From G963668655 sp963668655 (GTDB lineage: Bacteria > Myxococcota_A > SURF-8): 64,000 bases of DNA. The stretch is from contig CAXXPQ010000004.1 of assembly GCA_963668655.2 (NCBI GenBank), forward strand, positions 558,001 to 622,000, read 5' to 3'. A program made the position numbers and the translations under genes. Positions 59,210-64,000 of this stretch are shown piece after piece (position 1 is the first letter of the stretch; each line of letters opens with the position of its first letter). The notes beneath the pieces are model-generated. The model saw only the letters and a list, made by a program, of their open reading frames with translations, searched no databases and was not told where the DNA came from.

Positions 59210-60396
59210 GGCTTTCCGCCTTTTTTATTTCCACGCCCCCCGCTGGGAGTCGGCGACGCTTTTGGCTTGGATTTCTTTCGGCTTTCTCGTTGTTTTTCGC
59301 GCCGAGCCTTATTGGCTTCTCGGCGCGTTTTGTGATCCTTCAGACGACGTTCCAGGTTCCGTTTCCATTGATTTTTACGGTCATCGCCGTCCTTGTCCTT
59401 GTCCGGATCGTCCGTGTCTTTTTGTCTTTTCTGTTTTTCGTCTCTTTTCTTCGTTTCCTCGCGTTCCGGATCCACCTCGATGGCCGGGAGGGCGTTGCGT
59501 TTCGGAACCCGGGGAATTCCCAACTCGTCCGTGCGGGTCTGGGCAAGGAAGCAGAAATGCCGCATGTTGTCTTTTTTGGAGGTTCCCTCGAACGTTACGG
59601 TTGCCTTGTGGTTTTCCCAACGTCGGGTGTCGATTTCGAAGGCGTGCCAGCCCGGGACGGCTTCGCTTTCATAAATCGCGACGGTTTCACCATTTATGAG
59701 AACCCGGAACACCACGGGAGGGATGTTTTTCAGATCCGCGGCCTTGTCGGAGAGCGCGTACTCTCCGGCAAGACGTTTTCCCATGGGAACGTTTTTGTAT
59801 TCCAATCGGGTGATGCGCGAACTCAGGGGGTGCATCCAGATGCCGGACTGCCAGGTTTTCTGGATGCTGACGCTACGCTGTCCCACGTGATTCCATTCCT
59901 TCGTCGGACACCACCAGCGCATGAGGTTGAATTCGTTGCATTCTTTTACGTCGTCGTCCCGTACGCTGGTGACCCGGCCGTCTTCTATGTGCGTGAAGAA
60001 ATCGAACAGGACGTGCTTGGCGTCCGGGTGGACGTAGCGCAACACCTCAAGATCTCCGACTTTTTCCCGGAAATCGAGATGGAAGCCGTCCAGATAGCCC
60101 GGCTCGGGCGCCCCATGGGCCAGAACCACCCAGATTCGGGGATAGACCGTATAGCTATCCGTGTTGGGACGCCCCAGAATCAGGAAATTCTTCTTGAAAT
60201 GCAGAAGCGCGCCGTCTTCCCAACTTGGATGGACGATCACCAGATCCCCGGAAGGACGGTGGGGATTCATAAGTTTTTCCACGGCTTTCCAGGATTCCGC
60301 CGGGACGGGATCCGGTACGGGCCACAAGACGGTCAACAAGGCGTAAACAAACGCCAGCGCCGTGATTCCAGGAAGAATATATCGAAGGTTTCGCAT
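59206..60396 (-). CDS. Membrane-anchored protein of unknown function, glycan operon
   Basis: ATG 60396 (MRNLRYILPGITALAFVYAL) gives 396 residues. An N-terminal helix anchors the protein. The exported middle part (about 40-290) contains IVHPSWEDGALLHFKKNF, VVLAHGAP and WNHVGQRSVSI; the stretch IDTRRWENHKATVTF looks like a carbohydrate-binding beta-sandwich. The last 110 residues are almost entirely Lys, Arg, Asp and Glu. I do not recognise the family. It overlaps the GT39 start, so the two are made together and may form a complex that presents or receives the lipid-linked sugar. Confidence 0.6.
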   Translation of the reverse strand: MRNLRYILPGITALAFVYALLTVLWPVPDPVPAESWKAVEKLMNPHRPSGDLVIVHPSWEDGALLHFKKNFLILGRPNTDSYTVYPRIWVVLAHGAPEPGYLDGFHLDFREKVGDLEVLRYVHPDAKHVLFDFFTHIEDGRVTSVRDDDVKECNEFNLMRWWCPTKEWNHVGQRSVSIQKTWQSGIWMHPLSSRITRLEYKNVPMGKRLAGEYALSDKAADLKNIPPVVFRVLINGETVAIYESEAVPGWHAFEIDTRRWENHKATVTFEGTSKKDNMRHFCFLAQTRTDELGIPRVPKRNALPAIEVDPEREETKKRDEKQKRQKDTDDPDKDKDGDDRKNQWKRNLERRLKDHKTRREANKARREKQRESRKKSKPKASPTPSGGRGNKKGGKP

Positions 60397-60472
60397 GGGT
60401 TTTCGTGCGTGTTCTTTCTTCGGTCCGTGTTCGTGAAGGAGCCATCCGGAACGCGGGGGCGAGCGGCCCCGG

Positions 60473-61672
60473 TCACTGCGGCCTGACTTCGAATTCTCCG
60501 GTCGCCAGCACGTTTTCTCCGCAATAGATCCGTACGCGATAGGTTCCGGGCGTTTCCGGAACGATGCTGTGCGTATACAGATCATGGCCGGCCTGCCAGT
60601 CGAAACGATTGCCGCGGACCGGGCTGGTTTCTTCATTGAAGGTTACGTCGATTTTGTCCTCGATCTGGGTTTTATCGCAGGAAAGATCCTTTGCCAGATA
60701 ATACACCGTGGCTCCGACGGGATAACTTTCCAGGGTGTCGGTGATTTTCCAGGCCGGTTGTTCCTGGAAGCCCGCCCCGATTTCCATATTGTTTCCGGCC
60801 TCCTTCACCACGGCGACGCCTCCGTCCGTGATATAGTCGGCGATATGCTGCTTGAAAAACGAGGCGCCGAAGAGGATCGTCAGCAGAATCTTCCAGGCTG
60901 GGTTTCCGAAAGCGCTGTGCCGGGGAGCCGTCCAGAGCAGGACGATGCCCGCCGGGGCGAAAAGCAGGAGCGCGATGATGATGACGAAGGGTTTGTGCCA
61001 GAGGGCCACCGGTTCGTTTCCGTCCGTTGGCCGGCGGCTTTGCGTCTTGTTTTGGGTTCGGGCGTCCCAATCCGCCCTTCTTTTTTTTTCGGTTCGGGGC
61101 AAGGATGATCGGCGTTTGGAGTCGGAGCCGCCCGACTTTCCCCTAAGCAGGTCTTCCAGCGACGGCTGGGAAACCTGCGGTCCCGACCACTCTACCTGGA
61201 CTGGTCCAGTGGGGATGGCTTTGGATTGTTTGGGGCGCTCTGTTTGTTTTGCTTTTTTCGAGACGTGCGATTCGTTGAATTTTCTGGAATACGCCGCCTT
61301 TTCAAGTTTTTTCAGCTTTTTTCGGAAGGCGGCAAAGGTTTCCCAGTCCACTAGGCCGTCCCGATCCTGTTTTTTGGCAATGACCAGATAGGCGGTCAGG
61401 GCCGTGTATTCCTCTTCGCTGAAGGCTTCCGGAGGCTTGGAGGAAATGTAGTCCAGCTTGTTTTCCAGTTCCCGACTCGGGTCCGGATCGCCGTCATCGG
61501 CTGCGATCTCAATGTCCTGATCTTCCAGAAGATCCCCGATAAAAATTTCCTCTCCCGTTTCGAGATCCGTCACGGAATCGGAAGGTGACAATCTTCCGCG
61601 TAAAATCCACTTTCGCAGAATCTCGCGGGACTCCACCGTCTTTTCGACACCATCGACAGATACGCGATACAT
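60473..61672 (-). CDS. Membrane protein with GYF_2-like N-terminal domain
   Basis: The 399-residue product starts MYRVSVDGVEKTVESREIL, which with LRKWILRGRLSPSDSVTDL resembles the small GYF_2 domain (a short beta-beta-alpha module that reads threshold/level words). A charged, probably disordered linker follows to about 215, then two hydrophobic helices (FVIIIALLLFAPAGIVLLW and AWKILLTILFGASFF) and a beta-rich C-terminal domain ending YRVRIYCGENVLATGEFEV, like an Ig-type fold. It is the first gene of the four-gene minus-strand set. The role is unknown. Confidence 0.6.
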   Translation of the reverse strand: MYRVSVDGVEKTVESREILRKWILRGRLSPSDSVTDLETGEEIFIGDLLEDQDIEIAADDGDPDPSRELENKLDYISSKPPEAFSEEEYTALTAYLVIAKKQDRDGLVDWETFAAFRKKLKKLEKAAYSRKFNESHVSKKAKQTERPKQSKAIPTGPVQVEWSGPQVSQPSLEDLLRGKSGGSDSKRRSSLPRTEKKRRADWDARTQNKTQSRRPTDGNEPVALWHKPFVIIIALLLFAPAGIVLLWTAPRHSAFGNPAWKILLTILFGASFFKQHIADYITDGGVAVVKEAGNNMEIGAGFQEQPAWKITDTLESYPVGATVYYLAKDLSCDKTQIEDKIDVTFNEETSPVRGNRFDWQAGHDLYTHSIVPETPGTYRVRIYCGENVLATGEFEVRPQ

Positions 61673-62031
61673 GGTTCACTCCATTCCGGAGGGAAAACGA
61701 TCGAACGTTTCCGTTTGTTTTACGGACTTTTCGATTGCCGGCGTTCGACTTCATTAAAGTTCGAGGCGTCGCCTGCCGAATCACCGTGGCGAAGGAAACG
61801 GAAACGCGTGTAGCCTAGCGGAATCCGTAGGCAAAAGTCAAGTGCTTCGAATTTCAGGCGTTTCCTTCCTTCGGCGGTGGGTCGAATTTCGGTTGCAATC
61901 TCCCGTCGCGGCGGGGCCGGTTTTACCGCTTGTATGGAGAGGCGGCATGGCGTACACTTCGAGGCACGGATGAAAAATGCAAACCGGGGAGAAATCGGAG
62001 CGATCGCTCGGAGAGAAACGGAAGGTGGATC
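61673..62031. other. Divergent intergenic region
   Basis: About 360 bases between the divergent GYF-like gene and asnA. It must contain both promoters; a ribosome site (GGAAGGTGG) precedes asnA. I see no supported gene, repeat or RNA structure. Confidence 0.5.
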
Positions 62032-63072
62032 ATGAAGGAAAATATGGGTATTCCGGAGGGATATCGGCCCCTGCTGCGGACTCTGGAGGTGCAGGAGGCC
62101 ATCAAACGGATCAAGGATTTCTTTCAGCAGAACCTTGCGGAATCCTTGAACCTGTCACGGGTTTCCGCGCCGCTGTTCGTGCGGGCGGGTTCCGGCGTGA
62201 ACGACGATCTGAACGGGGTGGAACGTCCGGTATCCTTTCCCGTGAAGGACGACGGCGACGCCCGGGCCGAGATCGTTCATTCCCTGGCGAAGTGGAAGCG
62301 TCTGGCGCTGATGCGGTACGGATTCGCGCAGGGAACGGGGCTGTACACCGATATGAACGCCATTCGTCCGGATGAGACGCTGGACAACCTGCATTCGATT
62401 TACGTGGATCAGTGGGACTGGGAGGCCATCATTCGAGAGGACGAACGCGATCTGGAAACGTTGAAGCGCACCGTGAACGCTATCTACAAGGTCATCGCCA
62501 AGACCGAATTCCACGTGGCTTCTCTATACGCCCGCATTCGCCCGGTGCTGCCCGAGTCCATCGTTTTCGTGACGGCCGAGGAGCTGTTGCGGCGCTTTCC
62601 CGGCCTGGACGCGAAAGAGCGGGAAGATCGCATCTGTCGAGAGCACGGGGCGGTTTTCGTCATCGGGATCGGGGGCGAACTGTCGGATGGGAGTTTGCAC
62701 GACGGGCGCGCGCCGGACTACGACGACTGGAGCACCGAGCGTTCCGATGGCGGGTACGGGCTGAACGGCGATATCCTGCTCTGGCATCCGGTGCTGGAGC
62801 GCGCCTTCGAGATTTCCAGCATGGGCATCCGGGTCAGTCCCGAGGCGCTGGAAAAGCAGTTGGTGCTTCGCGGCAAGGAAGACTGGAGGGAACGTTCGTT
62901 CCACCGGTTGCTGCTGTCGGGCGGCCTGCCCCAGACTATCGGCGGCGGCATCGGGCAGTCGAGACTGTGCATGTTCCTGCTTCGCACGGCGCATATCGGA
63001 GAGGTGGCGGTGGGATTGTGGCCCGAGGCCATGCAGGCGGCCTGCGAGCAAAGGGGCGTGGAACTGCTGTAG
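62032..63072 (+). CDS. asnA: Aspartate-ammonia ligase (asparagine synthetase A)
   Basis: ATG 62032 gives 346 residues, close to the 330 of E. coli AsnA. The class-II aminoacyl-tRNA-synthetase-like fold is recognised from FFQQNLAESLNLSRVSAPLFV, GVNDDLNGVERPVSF, EIVHSLAKWKRLAL, YTDMNAIRPDE, YVDQWDWE and the C-terminal GGGIGQSRLCMFLL. The enzyme makes asparagine from aspartate, ammonia and ATP. It appears monocistronic, with hflK converging from downstream. Confidence 0.95.
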   Translation: MKENMGIPEGYRPLLRTLEVQEAIKRIKDFFQQNLAESLNLSRVSAPLFVRAGSGVNDDLNGVERPVSFPVKDDGDARAEIVHSLAKWKRLALMRYGFAQGTGLYTDMNAIRPDETLDNLHSIYVDQWDWEAIIREDERDLETLKRTVNAIYKVIAKTEFHVASLYARIRPVLPESIVFVTAEELLRRFPGLDAKEREDRICREHGAVFVIGIGGELSDGSLHDGRAPDYDDWSTERSDGGYGLNGDILLWHPVLERAFEISSMGIRVSPEALEKQLVLRGKEDWRERSFHRLLLSGGLPQTIGGGIGQSRLCMFLLRTAHIGEVAVGLWPEAMQAACEQRGVELL

Positions 63073-63141
63073 GCAACCGCTAAAATGGCTATTCGTTCGC
63101 AGCGGAATATGGATTTTTAGAGGTCGCCTGTAGAGCGGATC

Positions 63142-64000
63142 CTATCGGAAGCGCCCGCCCTGGACCTTTTTTTCGGCCTCCGGGTTGGTAATCATCTTCT
63201 TGACTTTCGGAAGAATACTCTCCATGGCCTCCAGGTAGAGGCGTTGGGCGGAGACGGAACGGTTTTTGCGATATTCCTCCAGGTTGGCCAGGAAGCGGTT
63301 CGCGTCCCCTTTGGCCGATTCGACGATCTCGTTGGCGAACGCTTCGCCGGTGCGGATGAGGCGGTTGGCCTCCGCGCGTGCTTCCGGAAGGCGGCGATTG
63401 CTCTCTCCCTCGGCTTCCTTGACCTTCTTGTGCTTGTCTTCCCGGGCCGAGGCGACATCCTTGAAGGATCGCACCACCTTGGGCGGCGGCTCGATATTTT
63501 GAAGCTGTACGGACGTGATTCGGATGCCCAGTCGGTATTCGTCCGATTTGCCCTGAATTTCCTGCTTCAATATGACCTGAAGCTGTTGGCGGCCGGTGGT
63601 GAGAATATCGTCCACCTTGGTTTCCGCGAAACGCAGAATGGCCGAATTCAGGACGATACGCTTCAGGACGACTTCCGGTTTTTCCGTGACGGTCAAAAAA
63701 TCCTTGGCGTCCTTGATATGGTATTGAACTATGATGGCCGCCAGGACCAGGTTTTCGTCTCCGGTCAGGAGGGCTCCGCCGGTGTCGGCGAAGTCGTTGT
63801 TTTTCGTGTCCCGAAAGCGCACGTTCAGTGAACGGATTTCCGTGGTGCGAGGCTGAAGAACGCGTTCGATGGGCCAGGGCCAGCTATAATGAATTCCGGG
63901 CGGAACGTTGTCGTCCACGATCTTTCCGAAACGGATCACCACGCCGCGCTGTTCCGGATTGATGGAATAAATCCCGCTTAAGACGTAGATCAGGACAAGG
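63142..64000 (-). CDS. hflK: HflK-like SPFH protease modulator (cut by window edge)
   Basis: The minus-strand frame is open to the window edge and gives the C-terminal 285 or so residues: INPEQRGVVIRFGKIVDD, VPPGIHYSWPWPIERV, then the SPFH core with LTGDENLVLAAIIVQYHI, SAILRFAETKVDDILT and SVQLQNIEPPPKV, followed by a coiled-coil region rich in Glu/Ala/Arg. HflK forms a membrane ring with HflC around FtsH. The start is outside the window, as is any downstream hflC, which would normally follow hflK; here nothing follows except asnA, so either hflC is elsewhere or this is a single-copy HflK-like protein. Confidence 0.85.
   Translation of the reverse strand, partial: LVLIYVLSGIYSINPEQRGVVIRFGKIVDDNVPPGIHYSWPWPIERVLQPRTTEIRSLNVRFRDTKNNDFADTGGALLTGDENLVLAAIIVQYHIKDAKDFLTVTEKPEVVLKRIVLNSAILRFAETKVDDILTTGRQQLQVILKQEIQGKSDEYRLGIRITSVQLQNIEPPPKVVRSFKDVASAREDKHKKVKEAEGESNRRLPEARAEANRLIRTGEAFANEIVESAKGDANRFLANLEEYRKNRSVSAQRLYLEAMESILPKVKKMITNPEAEKKVQGGRFR

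Overview
The window looks like a chromosomal piece of a GC-rich, Gram-negative, deltaproteobacterial or Myxococcota-like bacterium. The grounds are an MglA/MglB gliding-polarity pair whose lengths (196 and 159 aa) and motifs match those recalled for Myxococcus, a secreted S8 protease ending in a MYXO-CTERM-like tail (Cys, hydrophobic helix, Arg cluster), many lipoproteins with Asp-Gly-Asp linkers after the lipobox, and an orphan M17 N-terminal domain protein. No 16S gene is present, so this is inference.

Layout. 1-7.0 kb is an accessory region of lower GC: a cut IS4 transposase, a broken tyrosine recombinase, a two-gene nucleotidyltransferase module with a leaderless-type promoter, a cluster of short palindromes, then a very AT-rich pair (HD phosphohydrolase plus ImmA/IrrE peptidase) between convergent tRNA-Thr and tRNA-Ala genes. 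7.3-12.3 kb holds two tandem ATP-grasp paralogues, a lipoprotein and an esterase. 12.7-18.5 kb holds cheX, cheY, a giant membrane VWA protein whose cytoplasmic tail repeats a FliM-like EIDxxI motif thirteen times, and convergent mglB-mglA. 18.6-23.6 kb holds a zinc-ribbon protein, a ModA-like lipoprotein, a frameshifted DUF218 lipoprotein, a TatA-like minigene, an M17-N protein, nusB and ribH.

23.7-26.1 kb is an ISKra4-type element whose transposase is split in frame by an IS630 element. 26.2-29.4 kb is L-rhamnose catabolism (rhaB, rhaA, convergent rhaM). 29.5-34.6 kb is a three-gene phosphorelay cluster. A decayed second ISKra4 transposase follows. 35.8-42.9 kb is a probable TetR-controlled envelope operon (two methyltransferases, LolA-like protein, MMPL/RND pump, outer-membrane protein). 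43.1-55.4 kb carries a PPOX remnant, lipoproteins, two metallophosphoesterases, TlpA coupled to the S8 protease, and three Cys-rich lipoproteins. 55.4-61.7 kb is a four-gene surface-glycan type operon (O-antigen ligase-like, GT39, two membrane proteins). asnA and a partial hflK close the window.

The most novel proposal is the 12.7-18.5 kb locus: a surface-sensing VWA protein with a polyvalent cytoplasmic array resembling the CheY-P docking peptide of FliM, encoded next to a stand-alone CheY, a CheX-type CheY-P phosphatase and the MglA/MglB polarity switch. The HD plus ImmA/IrrE pair between tRNA genes is the best defence-type candidate.
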